Assembly: GCF_026342835.1 (NCBI RefSeq)
Contig: NZ_JAPEMI010000001.1
Coordinates: 7,446,501 to 7,510,500, forward strand
Length of the DNA stretch: 64,000 nt
From: Streptomyces sp. NBC_00154
GTDB taxonomy: Bacteria > Actinomycetota > Actinomycetes > Streptomycetales > Streptomycetaceae
Reading direction: 5' to 3'
The position numbers and the translations under genes are program-made. Positions 42,848 to 52,794 of the stretch are shown here, piece after piece. Below the pieces are notes generated by a model that made no database searches, had not been told where the DNA came from, and worked only from the letters and a program-made list of their open reading frames with translations. Numbering within the stretch: the first letter of the stretch is position 1; the number at the start of each line of letters is the position of its first letter.

Positions 42848-43321
42848 ATGGATCTGAAGCTCGAAATGATCGTGCTGCCCGTCTCCGACATCGACCGGAC
42901 CAAGGCCTTCTACGAGGCGCTGGGATTCCGCCTGGACGTCGACTACACAGCCAGTGACGACTTCCGGGTGGTCCACTTCACGCCGCCCGGCTCCGAGTGC
43001 TCGATCATCTTCGGCGAGGGCATGACCTCCACCGCCCCCGGCACGATCCAGAGCCTGTACCTCATCGTCACCGACATCGAAGAGGCCCACGCCGAGCTCA
43101 CCAGCCGCGGCATCGACGTGAGCGAGGTGTTCCACGACGCCGGAGGACTCCTCCACCACGGCCACGACGTCGGAAGCGCCGTCCACGACGGCGCAGGCCA
43201 GGAGCGACGGACCGGCCCGCACCCCGAGCGCGCCTCCTACGGCTCCTACCTCACCTTCAGCGACCCGGACGGCAACGGTTGGGTGCTCCAGGAAGTGGTG
43301 AACCGGGCCCCCGGCCGCTGA
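42848..43321 (+). CDS. VOC-family (glyoxalase/bleomycin-resistance-like) protein
   Basis: Protein of 157 residues with the paired beta-alpha-beta-beta-beta modules of the vicinal oxygen chelate fold. The first module is LKLEMIVLPVSDIDRTKAFY, EALGFRLDVDY and VHFTPPGSECSIIFGEG; the second begins SLYLIVTDIEEAHAELTSRG and ends YLTFSDPDGNGWVLQEV. A His-rich loop (GGLLHHGHDVGSAVHDGAG) replaces the usual short connector. The ATG at 42848 has AAGGA upstream; a start eight codons earlier lacks one. With the MarR gene and operator-like sites it may act in detoxifying electrophiles. Confidence 0.88.
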   Translation: MDLKLEMIVLPVSDIDRTKAFYEALGFRLDVDYTASDDFRVVHFTPPGSECSIIFGEGMTSTAPGTIQSLYLIVTDIEEAHAELTSRGIDVSEVFHDAGGLLHHGHDVGSAVHDGAGQERRTGPHPERASYGSYLTFSDPDGNGWVLQEVVNRAPGR

Positions 43322-43634
43322 CACTGCATCAACCACCCAACGGTGCGACGGTCATGACCGACCCGGACCGCAGCCACCCCCTTTTTCAGGCCCTGGCCAC
43401 AGCACCCGCGAAGCCGAACACCCGGACCCCGGCACCGACCCGGCACAGGACGCCGGCACCGAACCGTCAGGCGCAAAGGCGCGCCCCGGCACCAGCGGTC
43501 CGGAGAGCAGGCAACCGCATCAACCGAGCACCGCCCTGCGGATCTCCCCGGTGAAAGCGGGGGAACAGCGCGCGGTCAGGTGCCGGGCCGCCGAACCCAC
43601 CTGAGTTGCTGAAGCAGTGATGAATGGAGCAGTA

Positions 43635-45065
43635 ATGAACGAGACCACCCGTACCTACGATGTGATTGTCATCGGCGCTGGGCCGGTCGGTGAGAACGTG
43701 GCCGAGCGGGCCCGTGCTGCCGGTCTCAGTACCGTGATCGTGGAGCGTGAACTGCTCGGCGGGGAGTGCTCGTTCTGGGCCTGCGACCCCAGCAAGGCGC
43801 TGTTGCGCCCGGTGGTGGCGCGTGCCGACGCGCGCCGTGTGCCCGGGCTGGGTCAGGCGGTCGCCGGGCCGCTGGACGTCGAGGCGGTTCTCGCGCACCG
43901 CGACAAGATGTCCTCGTACTGGAAGGACGAGGACCAGGTCGACTGGCTGGACTCGGTCAACGTCGATCTCATCCGCGGCCACGGCCGCCTCACCGGCCCC
44001 AAGCAGGTGGCGGTGCAGACTCCCGACGGTGACACCGTCCGGCTGACCGCCCGGCACGCGGTGGCTGTCTCCACCGGAACGGGCGCGGCTCTGCCCCCTA
44101 TCCCCGGTCTGGACACCGTTCGTCCCTGGACCAGCCGTGAGGCGACCAGTGCGGGCAAGGTCCCCGGCCGTCTGGCCGTGGTCGGCGGCGGTGTGGTGGC
44201 CGTCGAGATGGCCACCGCCTGGCAGGCGCTCGGTTCCCAGGTGACCATGCTGGTCCTCGAGGACGGGCTGCTGCAGCGGATGGAGCCGTTCGCCGGCGAG
44301 CTGGTCACGGACGGTCTGCGGGAAGCCGGTGTGGATATCCGGTTCGAAACCTCCGTGACCTCTCTGGCGCGCGAGGGCGGCGAGGTCCGAATCACCCTGG
44401 CCGACGGCGGGCATCTGGTGGCGGACGAGATCCTGCTCGCCACCGGCCGTGCTCCGCGGACCTGGGACCTGGGGCTGGAGACGATAGGTCTCACCCCGGG
44501 TGACTGGCTGAAGGTGGACGACACCTTCCGAGTGACCGACGTCGCCGACGGCTGGTTCTACGCCGTCGGCGACGTCAACCACCGCGCTCTGATGACCCAC
44601 CAGGGCAAGTACCAGGCCCGGATCGCCGGCGCTGTCATCGGCGCCCGCGCCAACGGCGAACCGGTCGACGGCGCCCGGTGGGGTGCGCATGTCGCCACCG
44701 CCGACCACGTGGCCGTCCCGCAGGTCGTCTTCACCACCCCCGAGGTCGCCTCCGTCGGCCTGACCAGCCGGGAGGCCGAGCAGAGCGGGCGTCGGATCAA
44801 GGTGGTGGACTACGACCTCGCACACGTTGCGGGCGCCCACCAGTACGGTGAGGACTACCGCGGCCGGGCCCGCATGCTCATCGACACCGACCGCGACACC
44901 GTGGTGGGCGTCACCTTCGCCGGCCCCGGCGTCGGGGAACTGGTGCACTCGGCCACCATCGCCGTCGCCGGCGAGGTACCCATCGACCGGCTCTGGCACG
45001 CCGTCCCCGCCTTCCCCACCCTCGGCGAAATCTGGCTGCGACTACTGGAAACCCACCGAGGCTGA
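43635..45065 (+). CDS. FAD-dependent pyridine nucleotide-disulfide oxidoreductase
   Basis: Flavoprotein of 476 residues of the glutathione reductase/lipoamide dehydrogenase fold. FAD site: YDVIVIGAGPVGENVAERAR. The redox-active pair sits in LGGECSFWACDPSKALLRP, with four residues between the cysteines as needed. NAD(P) site: RLAVVGGGVVAVEMATAWQA. Second FAD site: GWFYAVGDVNHRALMTHQGK. The C-terminal dimer domain ends LWHAVPAFPTLGEIWLRLLE, a variant of the usual HPTxxE base motif. The ATG at 43635 has GGAG upstream; one at 43617 is also possible. The partner substrate is unknown; a role in thiol or quinone redox fits the neighbours. The gap 43322-43634 holds nothing recognisable. Confidence 0.88.
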   Translation: MNETTRTYDVIVIGAGPVGENVAERARAAGLSTVIVERELLGGECSFWACDPSKALLRPVVARADARRVPGLGQAVAGPLDVEAVLAHRDKMSSYWKDEDQVDWLDSVNVDLIRGHGRLTGPKQVAVQTPDGDTVRLTARHAVAVSTGTGAALPPIPGLDTVRPWTSREATSAGKVPGRLAVVGGGVVAVEMATAWQALGSQVTMLVLEDGLLQRMEPFAGELVTDGLREAGVDIRFETSVTSLAREGGEVRITLADGGHLVADEILLATGRAPRTWDLGLETIGLTPGDWLKVDDTFRVTDVADGWFYAVGDVNHRALMTHQGKYQARIAGAVIGARANGEPVDGARWGAHVATADHVAVPQVVFTTPEVASVGLTSREAEQSGRRIKVVDYDLAHVAGAHQYGEDYRGRARMLIDTDRDTVVGVTFAGPGVGELVHSATIAVAGEVPIDRLWHAVPAFPTLGEIWLRLLETHRG

Positions 45066-45682
45066 AGGCAGCCACTGCGGGACGCCCGGACCCGACCGGT
45101 GGCGCAGCTTTCCGGCGGTTCGCCGCACGGCCGTTGTTTCCCCAACGCCGGCGAGCCCAGCCGGAAAGCCCTCCGGCAGATATCGCCCGTCTGCGCCTGA
45201 GTGCGCGTGCGCCACAACTGGCCCGGGTTGAGGACCACTTGATGATGACCGAAGATCACAAAACTGTTGCCGGTCCATGGCACTGGCACCGGCGCACGGG
45301 GCGGGACCGCTGGACAGTCCCAGGACCCGCCCTGTTACGTGATCCTCTTCATGACGGCACGCGCGGTGAAGCGGCGACCCTGCTTGTCCGTCCCCTCACC
45401 ACGGTGACGCCGGCGGCACTGAGCCGCATGACTGTCATGACGCCTGCCGGCGTACCGCGTCAAGTTACCTAGGAAGACGCCACCACCCCGTGCGGAATCC
45501 AGGTCACATTCCGGATTACCGATAGGGCAGCCCAAGCCCAGCATGGAAATGCGCCGGAAAGCAGGAGAGGGCCACACGGTCCCAGCGCCGGCCAGTGGGA
45601 TCGACGCGTCGCGGATACGTCTGCGAACCCGTCGCCGAATCCCGCCTCACCTGCAATTCATTGAGACATCAAGGAGACCACC

Positions 45683-46879
45683 ATGTCTGCTACCTCTGAC
45701 CAGCATGCGATCCGTCCGTTCACGTTCGAGTTCCCCGAGGCGGACCTCAAGGACCTGCGGGCGCGCATCGAGGCCACGCGCTGGCCGGAGAAGGAGACCG
45801 TCGCCGACCAGTCGCAGGGCACCCAGCTCGCCACGATGCAGAAGCTGGCGCGGTACTGGGCCAAGGAGTACGACTGGCGCAAGGTCGAGGCGAAGCTGAA
45901 CTCCTACCCGCAGTTCATCACCGAGATCGACGGGCTGGACATCCACTTCATCCACGTCCGCTCCAAGCACGAGAACGCTATGCCGGTGATCGTCACGCAC
46001 GGCTGGCCGGGTTCGGTCATCGAGCAGCTGAAGATCATCGAGCCGCTCACCAACCCGACGGCCCACGGCGGGAAGGCCTCGGACGCCTTTGATGTGGTGA
46101 TCCCGTCGATGCCTGGCTACGGGTTCTCCGGCAAGCCTTCGGAGAAGGGCTGGGGCCCGGAGCGCATCGCCCGTGCGTGGGGTGAGTTGATGAAGCGCCT
46201 GGGCTACACCAAGTACGTGGCGCAGGGCGGCGACTGGGGTGCGATCGTCACCGACCTGATGGGTGCGCAGGAGCCCGAGGGTCTGGTCGGCATCCACACC
46301 AACATGCCCAAGGTGATCCCGGCCGGCATCGACGCCGCGCTCGCCAAGGGCGAGCCGCTGCCCGAGGGTCTGTCGCTTTCCGACGAGGAGCAGGCGGCCG
46401 TCGAGCAGCTGGGCTTCGTCTACCGGCACGTCTACTACGCCTACATGATGGGTGACCGCCCGCAGTCGCTGACCGGGCTGGCGGACTCCCCGGTCGGTCT
46501 GGCGGCGTTCATGCTGGACCATGACGCGAAGAGCCTGGCGATGATCTCCCGGTCCTTCGACGGGGTGAGCGAGGGTCTGTCCCGGGACGACGTCCTGGAC
46601 AACATCACGCTGTTCTGGCTGACCAACACGGCGATCTCCGCGGCCCGTCTCTACGCGGAGAACACGACCTCGTTCTTCGGTATCAACAACGTCAAGCTCC
46701 CGGTCGCGGTCAGCGCCTTCCCCGACGAGCTCTACCAGGCCCCCAAGAGCTGGACCGAGCAGGCCTACTCGAACCTCGTCCACTACAACCGGCTCCCCAA
46801 GGGCGGTCACTTCGCCGCCTGGGAGCAGCCGGAGTTCTTCGTGAACGAGGTCCGCACCGGCTTCCGCCCCATGCGCTGA
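45683..46879 (+). CDS. Epoxide hydrolase (EHN-type alpha/beta hydrolase)
   Basis: Protein of 398 residues like microsomal-type epoxide hydrolases. The N-terminal EHN domain reads RPFTFEFPEADLKDLRARIE and RYWAKEYDWRKVEAKLNSYP. The oxyanion motif is VTHGWPGSVIEQ, the nucleophilic aspartate is in AQGGDWGAIVTDLMG, and the histidine is in PKGGHFAAWEQPE. Tyrosines of the cap domain (YRHVYYAYMMGDRPQ) could activate the epoxide. The start ATG at 45683 follows AAGGAG. It stands alone, 617 bases after the previous gene; that gap (45066-45682) shows no clear gene. Substrates could be reactive epoxides, in line with the stress-type neighbours. Confidence 0.92.
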   Translation: MSATSDQHAIRPFTFEFPEADLKDLRARIEATRWPEKETVADQSQGTQLATMQKLARYWAKEYDWRKVEAKLNSYPQFITEIDGLDIHFIHVRSKHENAMPVIVTHGWPGSVIEQLKIIEPLTNPTAHGGKASDAFDVVIPSMPGYGFSGKPSEKGWGPERIARAWGELMKRLGYTKYVAQGGDWGAIVTDLMGAQEPEGLVGIHTNMPKVIPAGIDAALAKGEPLPEGLSLSDEEQAAVEQLGFVYRHVYYAYMMGDRPQSLTGLADSPVGLAAFMLDHDAKSLAMISRSFDGVSEGLSRDDVLDNITLFWLTNTAISAARLYAENTTSFFGINNVKLPVAVSAFPDELYQAPKSWTEQAYSNLVHYNRLPKGGHFAAWEQPEFFVNEVRTGFRPMR

Positions 46880-46917
46880 CCGGCCACCCTGCGCCCTACA
46901 CAAGGGCCGTAGCCCGG

Positions 46918-46961
46918 CGGGGCGGCCAGGCGGCTCGACACCGAGCCACCCGGCCGCCCCG
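46918..46961 (+). terminator. Terminator after the epoxide hydrolase gene
   Basis: Nested inverted repeats: outer 10-bp stem (46918-46927 with 46952-46961) and inner GGCTCG-ACAC-CGAGCC stem (46932-46947). Confidence 0.7.
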
Positions 46962-47125
46962 GGGCCCGCGGCCGCCCCGAGCGTCTTGTCCACGAGCTCA
47001 CCCCGGGGGCGCCACCGGCACATCATGCGCGATCTCCCGCCGGCGCATGCGGACGCCGGAGATCACATCCCCACGCTCTGCCCCCTTTGCCGCGGCCGCC
47101 ATGTCGGTGACGCAGACTCCCCACA

Positions 47126-47150
47126 GCACCCTTCCGCCCCGGAAGGGTGC
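47126..47150. terminator. Isolated hairpin
   Basis: Perfect 10-bp stem (47126-47135 with 47141-47150) and 5-base loop in the gene-free stretch 46962-47795. No gene ends directly before it on either strand. Nothing else was recognised in the stretch. Confidence 0.4.
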
Positions 47151-47795
47151 CATCGTCATTTCCGGAGAACGCATGTCCTCGGGCAGTAGCTCTGCCCGTC
47201 GACGCCTCGTGGCTGCCGGCCATCACGGACTAAGCGAAGGGTCGGCGCAGCGGGGGAGCAGCGTCCGAACGCTTGCGAGACCTCTGGCTCGCCGGACAAG
47301 GGCGGCATCGCCGTGCCGCAGCGCTCCCGGCCGCGCTCACGGTCCGACGGCAGCCCGCACCCATCGCACCGTGACCACCTGCGTCCGGCTCGGTGACCCC
47401 GACCCGGCCGCCCCGGCCTGCACCGGCGTCGGCGGCCTTCGCCATACCGATCAGGCGTCCGAGCCGCTAAGAGCTCACCGCCGGGCAGAGGCCGCTGAAC
47501 AGAGCACACGCTCGGTTGCGGTCCCGTCGAACGCGGATGGCGACACTCAAGCGCAGGCGGATCTTCCGCGATGCCCGGTGCAGCCCCGCCCCAACCGTCT
47601 CGAGCCGGCAGCCGAAGCCATTTTCACCCTGGGGGCTCATGATTCCGGCCCGCCGAGAAGACACGGCGACACGATGAGCCGTCGGGACGTGCACGGGAAG
47701 GGCCGCAAGGTCAGAATCGGGATGGAACGGACTCGCGGTCTCCCGGGAGGCCATGCCCGTAAGGCCAGAATTTCGCCGGCGGAAGGTGGACGGGC

Positions 47796-49148
47796 ATGCA
47801 GCATTACGATCTTGTGGTTCTGGGGACGGGCAGCGGCAACATGCTGCTCGACGGGTTCGCTCATCTGCGCGTCGCCATCGTGGAACCGGACCGCTTCGGC
47901 GGCACATGTCTCAACCGGGGCTGCATCCCGAGCAAGATGTTCGTCGTCGCCGCCGACGTGGTCGAGGGCGCGCGGGCGGCGGCGCGGCTCGGCGTCAATA
48001 CGACCGTTGAGCCCATCGATTGGAAGGCCATCCGCGACCGGGTGTTCCACCGTATTGATCCCCTGCACGACAGCGCGCTGAATTACCGCAGGGAAAACGG
48101 CATCGACGTGTACACCGAAGAGGGACGATTCGTCGCGCCGCGAGTGCTGCAGGTCGGAGGCGAGCAGATCACCGCTGACACGTTCATCGTCGCGGTCGGG
48201 TCACGGCCTGTGGTGCCGGACATCCCTGGACTCGACACCGTGCCGTACCACACCTCGGACACCATCATGCGGATCGACGACGTGCCCGCATCCATGGCCG
48301 TCATCGGCGGAGGGTTCATCGCGGCCGAGTTCAGCCATGTATTCGGTGCATTCGGCACGGATATCACAATCGTGCAGCGGGGGCCGCGCCTGCTGATGGC
48401 GGAGGACGAGCAGGTGTCGGCGCGGTTCACCGAACTCGCATCGCAGCGACATCGCGTACTTGTCGATGCTGCCGTCACCTCCGTCGAACAGGATGCTGAC
48501 GGCGTCGCAGTCACCGTGACCTGTCCGGATGGCGACCATGTCGTGCGGGCGGCGACGCTGCTGGTGTGCGTCGGCCGACGCCCCAACAGCGACCGGCTGG
48601 ACGCGGCCGCAGGCGGGCTGGAACTCGACGAACACGGCCACATCGTGACCGACAGCGCCTACCGCACGTCAGTACCGGGCGTCTGGGCGCTCGGCGACGT
48701 GGTGAACCACTTCCAGCTCAAGCACATGGCCAATGCCGAGTCGCGGCTCGTGCGGCACAACGTGCTCCATCCAAAGGACGTGCGCACGCTGCCCAACAAG
48801 GTCGCCCCGCATGCGGTCTTCACAAGCCCGCAGATCGCGAGTGTCGGACTGACCGAGCAGGAGGCACGCCGTCGCAAGATCGAATACCTGGTGAGTGTCC
48901 GTGACTACGCAGAGACCGCATACGGGTGGGCTCTGGAGGACACCACCAGCTTCGTGAAAGTCCTGGCGAACCCTGTTGACCGTACGATCCTTGGCGCGCA
49001 CATCATCGGCCCGCAGGCTGCGACGCTCATTCAGCCATTGATCCAGGCGATGACGCTGGGCCTGACGGTGGACCGGATCGGCCGGGACGTGCTGTATATC
49101 CACCCTGCACTGACCGAAGCTGTCGAACAGGCCCTGCTGGACCTGTAG
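47796..49148 (+). CDS. mtr: Mycothione reductase
   Basis: Flavoenzyme of 450 residues that reduces mycothiol disulfide with NADPH, the actinobacterial counterpart of glutathione reductase. FAD site: YDLVVLGTGSGNMLLDGFAH. Redox cysteines: FGGTCLNRGCIPSKMFV. NADPH site: SMAVIGGGFIAAEFSHVFGA. The mycothione reductase hallmark YGWALEDTTSFVKVLANP and the C-terminal base motif YIHPALTEAVEQALL are present. The ATG at 47796 follows GGAAGG. It lies downstream of the MarR/VOC/epoxide hydrolase set, which suggests a thiol-stress neighbourhood, but it has its own promoter region. Confidence 0.92.
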   Translation: MQHYDLVVLGTGSGNMLLDGFAHLRVAIVEPDRFGGTCLNRGCIPSKMFVVAADVVEGARAAARLGVNTTVEPIDWKAIRDRVFHRIDPLHDSALNYRRENGIDVYTEEGRFVAPRVLQVGGEQITADTFIVAVGSRPVVPDIPGLDTVPYHTSDTIMRIDDVPASMAVIGGGFIAAEFSHVFGAFGTDITIVQRGPRLLMAEDEQVSARFTELASQRHRVLVDAAVTSVEQDADGVAVTVTCPDGDHVVRAATLLVCVGRRPNSDRLDAAAGGLELDEHGHIVTDSAYRTSVPGVWALGDVVNHFQLKHMANAESRLVRHNVLHPKDVRTLPNKVAPHAVFTSPQIASVGLTEQEARRRKIEYLVSVRDYAETAYGWALEDTTSFVKVLANPVDRTILGAHIIGPQAATLIQPLIQAMTLGLTVDRIGRDVLYIHPALTEAVEQALLDL

Positions 49149-49375
49149 TCGTACGACGCAGGTTCGACGAGAGCGACGTGGGTCCGCCGTCGGACCGGTA
49201 CACGCAAGGACATTCGCGCCGGCCGCCGGGTCGTATGCGCAGACGCTCCCGCGGGAGTTGCATCGCAAGTAGTCCCACGCCTGAGCGGAGCTGCGGCCCT
49301 TGGCAGTCACCTGTCGCGGGCCGCCGGGCGCCGACGGTCCCGTGCCTGCGCGCGGCGCCCTCCGTTGTCCTGGGT

Positions 49376-49410
49376 GGGTATCCCCGGCTTCGGCCGGGGA
49401 GGATTCACCT
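49376..49410 (+). mobile_element. Solo IS200/IS605-type right-end-like hairpin
   Basis: TCCCCGGC-TTCG-GCCGGGGA (49381-49400) followed by GGATTCACC has the layout of the right ends at 33074 and 60781. It could equally be a plain terminator. The rest of 49149-49969 shows no supported gene. Confidence 0.35.
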
Positions 49411-49969
49411 GAGCGGCCTCCACCCGCGAGAGCCGCGAGCACTGGCCGAAAAAGCGCTCTCCGTTCTGGCACGGATCTGGCAGTAACCGGCGAGAACCGT
49501 TCGCGAGCGTCCCAGGCTGTCCGCCTTGATGCGGGGCGACGCTACAGCGTAGTCAGACACTCAGCCTGCCGGTCGAGCGCGCGGCCAGGCCGCTGCCGGC
49601 CGACACCCGGAAGCCGGCAGCGGTCTTCGCCGGCGAGGGGTTCGGCTGAGGCGCTGGCCCAGAAGGACGTGCGCGGCAAGGCCATGAATGATGCGGCGCA
49701 GCGACACCATCGGAATCGAGGAGCAGGCGAAGGCCGCCGCGGCGGGCGCGCGGGCGCTCCTGGTCGTCCACGAAGGCACCGCGAGCCACCCGGGACAAGG
49801 GCTCCTCAGTGCGGTTCGGGTGGGTAGCCAAGGTGAGCAGGTCTGGGGGAGACCCTGAGCACGGGGAATTTTCAAAGAGTCTCATCACCCCGTTCCTGTG
49901 TCAGCGAGCGGGCGCTCAGCGCCGGGCGTGCGGTTGCCCTCGTGTGGGGGTGGCGGGACTGTGGGACAC

Positions 49970-50242
49970 ATGGCGAGTCGGTATCAAGGCGATGCGTTGC
50001 TGGTCGCTGGGCATCTGCAGATCCCCGTTCAGGCCGAGCTGATGGCCGGACCTGACGCTTGGCGCGGCAGTCTGCGCGGTGTCCCGACGAGCCGGATCTT
50101 TGACCTGCTCGACAGCGACGAGCTCCGGCTGTGTATGCCGAACGGCCAGGAGCGTCGAGTCCGCCAGGAGCCGGCCAGTCACGCTCACGAGAGTGAGTTC
50201 ACGATCGTGCCGATCTCGGGCGAGGGCTGCCCGCCGTTCTAG
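49970..50242 (+). CDS. Conserved small hypothetical protein (DUF4873-like)
   Basis: Frame of 90 codons reading MASRYQGDALLVAGHLQIPV, then QAELMAGPDAWRGSLRGVPT and RVRQEPASHAHESEFTIVPI. The pattern of a short beta-rich domain that opens with YxGxAxL and has a WxGxL segment resembles small actinobacterial proteins of the DUF4873 kind. The ATG at 49970 has a weak GGGA upstream. No function can be given. Confidence 0.5.
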   Translation: MASRYQGDALLVAGHLQIPVQAELMAGPDAWRGSLRGVPTSRIFDLLDSDELRLCMPNGQERRVRQEPASHAHESEFTIVPISGEGCPPF

Positions 50243-50344
50243 GCGTTCTCCTGCCCCGTCCCCCTTGCTGGTGTCCCGTGCCACCGAATCCTGACCGTTT
50301 GCCGTCCTCGGATCATGACCTTGACCGGCCGCGGCCGACCGGCG

Positions 50345-50845
50345 TCACTGCCGTGGCCGACCGTGTTGAGGCGATTCCTCGAAGCGGCCGGTCCGAGGCA
50401 CCCGCGGGCCGCGGAACGGGAGCGTCCGGCTGAGGACGAGGTTGGTGGTCGTGCTCCCGAACTGGGCCAGCTCGTCGACGATCTCCTCCAGGTGGCCCAT
50501 CGAGGTGGTCGCCACTTTGAGGACGTAGCAGTCGTCCCCGGTGGTACGCAGGCACTCCAGGATCTCCGGGCGCTCCTCAAGCAGACGACGCAACGGCTCG
50601 TGCCGGGTCCCCGGCCCCGGGTATTTCAGCCGGACCACCGAGAGCACCCCGTACCCCGTCCGCTCCAGGTCCACCTCCGCCCGGTACCCCGTGATCACCT
50701 CGGCCGCCTCCAGCCGCCGCACCCGCTCCTTCGTCGCCGACGCGCTCAGGTTCACCCGCCGTGCCAGCTCCGTGAACGCGATCCGGCCCTCCCGCTGGAC
50801 TTCGGCCAGGATCGCCCAGTCCGTCGCGTCAAGACTCTCGGTCAT
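50345..50845 (-). CDS. Lrp/AsnC-family transcriptional regulator
   Basis: Regulator of 166 residues. HTH: LDATDWAILAEVQREGRIAF then TELARRVNLSASATKERVRR. The RAM ligand domain follows: LLEERPEILECLRTTGDDCY, VLKVATTSMGHLEEIVDELA and TTTNLVLSRTLPF. It resembles regulators that answer to amino acids. The ATG at 50845 was chosen because the HTH begins directly after it. It is divergent from the LLM pseudogene, 94 bases apart, which is probably its former target. Confidence 0.9.
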   Translation of the reverse strand: MTESLDATDWAILAEVQREGRIAFTELARRVNLSASATKERVRRLEAAEVITGYRAEVDLERTGYGVLSVVRLKYPGPGTRHEPLRRLLEERPEILECLRTTGDDCYVLKVATTSMGHLEEIVDELAQFGSTTTNLVLSRTLPFRGPRVPRTGRFEESPQHGRPRQ

Positions 50846-50939
50846 CCGCCCACAATACCGGCGGATCCACGGCCGAACCGCCTCTGGACAGGCGGGAAAC
50901 CCTTCTGACGTCCGGTGCGCCCTGGCTAGGCTCGGCGGC

Positions 50940-51984
50940 GTGAAGATCGGAGTCAACGTCCTCAATTTCGGCCCCGGCCAGCGACCCGGGAGTCCTTCGG
51001 AGCTGGGCCCGGACCGTGGAGGGCCTGGGCTTCGACCTGCTGATGGTCTCGGACCACATCGCCATCACGCCCGACGTCGCCGAGCACTATCCAGCACCCT
51101 TCTACGAGCCCTTCACCACCCTGTCCTGGCTGGCCGGCCTCACCACCCGGGTCCGACTCGGCACGACGGTCCTCATCGCTCCCTACCGGCACCCGCTGCT
51201 CACCGCCCGGATGGCGGCCAACCTGCAGGAGCTGAGCGGCGGCCGGCTGGTCCTGGGCGTGGGAGTGGGCTGGGCACGGCAGGAATTCGCCGCCCTCGGG
51301 GTCCCGTTCGAGCGGCGTGGACAACTGACCGACGAGCACCTGCGGGACATGCGGGCAGCGTGGGCGGACACCGCCTCCTACAGCGACCGGAGAATCCCCG
51401 TGTGGGTCGGCGGCAACAGCGACGCGGGGCTGCGCCGCGCCGTGCGGCTCGGGGACGCATGGCATCCGCTGCGCTGCACCATGCCGTGGCTGCGCGAAGC
51501 CGCGGTCAGGCTGAAGGCGTTCGCGGACGAGCAACGTCTGCCCGTGCCCGCCCTGGCCCCCCGGATCGCGCTCAGACTCACCGAGGCACTGGTCGGCGGA
51601 CCGGGCCGACTCGCCGGTGAGGGCACCATCGACCAGATCGTGACTCCTCCCCCTCGTAAACGAGGTGGCTTCTCACTTGACCCCACGGGGTCTCATGACG
51701 GCCAAGCCCTGACCGCTGCCGCAGCAGGATCGCAGCGTACTACGCCGCTTCGCGGCTCCGAATCTCAGGATGCGTTTCCCGCCCGGCCTGAAGGCCGGGA
51801 TTCCCACGCAAGATCAGGGATGGACGACCTCGACCAGCTGCGGCTGCTGGGTGCCGAGGCCGTCGTCCTCGACCCGTACGACGGCGACCCCCGCGAGACC
51901 TGCCACCCACAGGCGGCTTGGCAAGCACTCGACACGGTGGTCGCGCACCTGCACCCACCCCTCACCAGAACGGAGCAGTCATGA
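50940..51984 (+). pseudogene. F420-type LLM oxidoreductase, frameshifted and interrupted by a MITE
   Basis: The gene starts at GTG 50940 (KIGVNVLNFGPG), then a frameshift near 50986-50990 moves the coding frame by one base; the LLM fold continues as RSWARTVEGLGFDLLMVSDH, GLTTRVRLGTTVLIAPYRHP, ELSGGRLVLGVGVGWARQEF and PVWVGGNSDAGLRRAVRLGD. At 51643-51822 a 180-bp mobile element splits the C-terminal segment TIDQIV / DDLDQLRLLGAEAVVLDPYD but keeps the frame. Members of this group bind coenzyme F420 or FMN. The frameshift makes the protein non-functional unless it starts internally. It overlaps the deaminase start by ATGA. Confidence 0.82.
51643..51822 (-). mobile_element. 180-bp miniature element of the IS200/IS605 type
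   Basis: Read on the minus strand it has a left end with TTGCGTGGGAATCCC, a CCCGGCCT-TC-AGGCCGGG hairpin, then GGAAACGCATCC and CGCGAAGCGGCG, all shared with the left end of the tnpB element (31750-31850). It finishes with a CCTCGT/ACGAGG hairpin and GGGGGAGG like that element's right end. No gene is inside. The length is exactly 60 codons and no stop occurs in the host frame, so the surrounding gene stays open through it. Confidence 0.82.
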
Positions 51985-52409
51985 CCACACCCGACGACCA
52001 CGCCCTCCTCCGGCGGGCCATCGCACTCGCGGCCCAGGCACGCGCGGCCGGCAACCCGCCGTTCGGCTCGCTGCTGTCGGGACCGGACGGAACGGTTCTG
52101 GCAGAGGAGCACAACACGACCCTCACCGACCAGGACATCACCGCGCACCCGGAACTGAAGCTGGCGAGGTGGGCCGCAAGAGAGCTGGACACGGCCACGG
52201 CGGCGGGAACCACGATGTACACCAGCTGCCAGCCGTGCGAGATGTGCGAGGCGGTCATCCAACAGGCGGGGCTACGGCGGGTGGTGTTCGCCCTGTCCAA
52301 CGAACAGCTTCTGGACATCAGGCCGGGCAGCGGCCGGCCGCCCGTGCCGCAGAACGGCCCCGCGCTGCTCGACGAGGTGCGGGCCGTGGTCGAGGGCTAC
52401 TACCGATGA
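51981..52409 (+). CDS. Nucleoside/cytosine deaminase-like protein
   Basis: Zinc deaminase of 142 residues. The first zinc motif reads ITAHPELKLARWAAREL, with HPE where HAE is usual (His ligand and catalytic Glu kept). The second is YTSCQPCEMCEAVIQQAG, the PCxxC pair. It resembles guanine deaminase-like or tRNA-adenosine/cytidine deaminase-like small proteins acting on free bases or nucleosides. The start overlaps the stop of the LLM pseudogene (ATGA) with GGAG upstream, so it was the second gene of that operon and may now suffer from its decay. Confidence 0.88.
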   Translation: MTTPDDHALLRRAIALAAQARAAGNPPFGSLLSGPDGTVLAEEHNTTLTDQDITAHPELKLARWAARELDTATAAGTTMYTSCQPCEMCEAVIQQAGLRRVVFALSNEQLLDIRPGSGRPPVPQNGPALLDEVRAVVEGYYR

Positions 52410-52794
52410 CCGTCTGGCACTGCGGCCGTCTCCCGGCTCCTCCTCCTGGCCGCGATGACCGCCGGCTCCTGCAACCGCCCGGTGCTGGGCCCCGGCCCTC
52501 CTCGGCCCGGATCCCGGGGCGCCGCCAGCACACGTAGTTCGAAGAGGACGCCGGGCCGGATGGCGGGCAGGGGTGCCGTCGGCGTCGACCAGGTCGGCGA
52601 GGACGCGGCGCCGCCGGTCGAGCGGCCCTGTGCTGACTCGCGCTGAAACTCCACCGACCGCATCCGCACCCCCACCGCCGACACCAAGCCCGCCCGCACC
52701 GCCCGCCTTGCACCCCACTCACCTGGAACGCCGCCCCGAGCACACCGGCCCGGCATCTCCGCAGCGCGCCGGAACGCCCTGCGTGAGACCTGGC

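Noticed and set aside
45242..45472. 76-codon frame between the disulfide oxidoreductase and epoxide hydrolase genes
   Set aside because: No ribosome binding site, no recognisable family and a mixed codon pattern; could not be supported as a gene.
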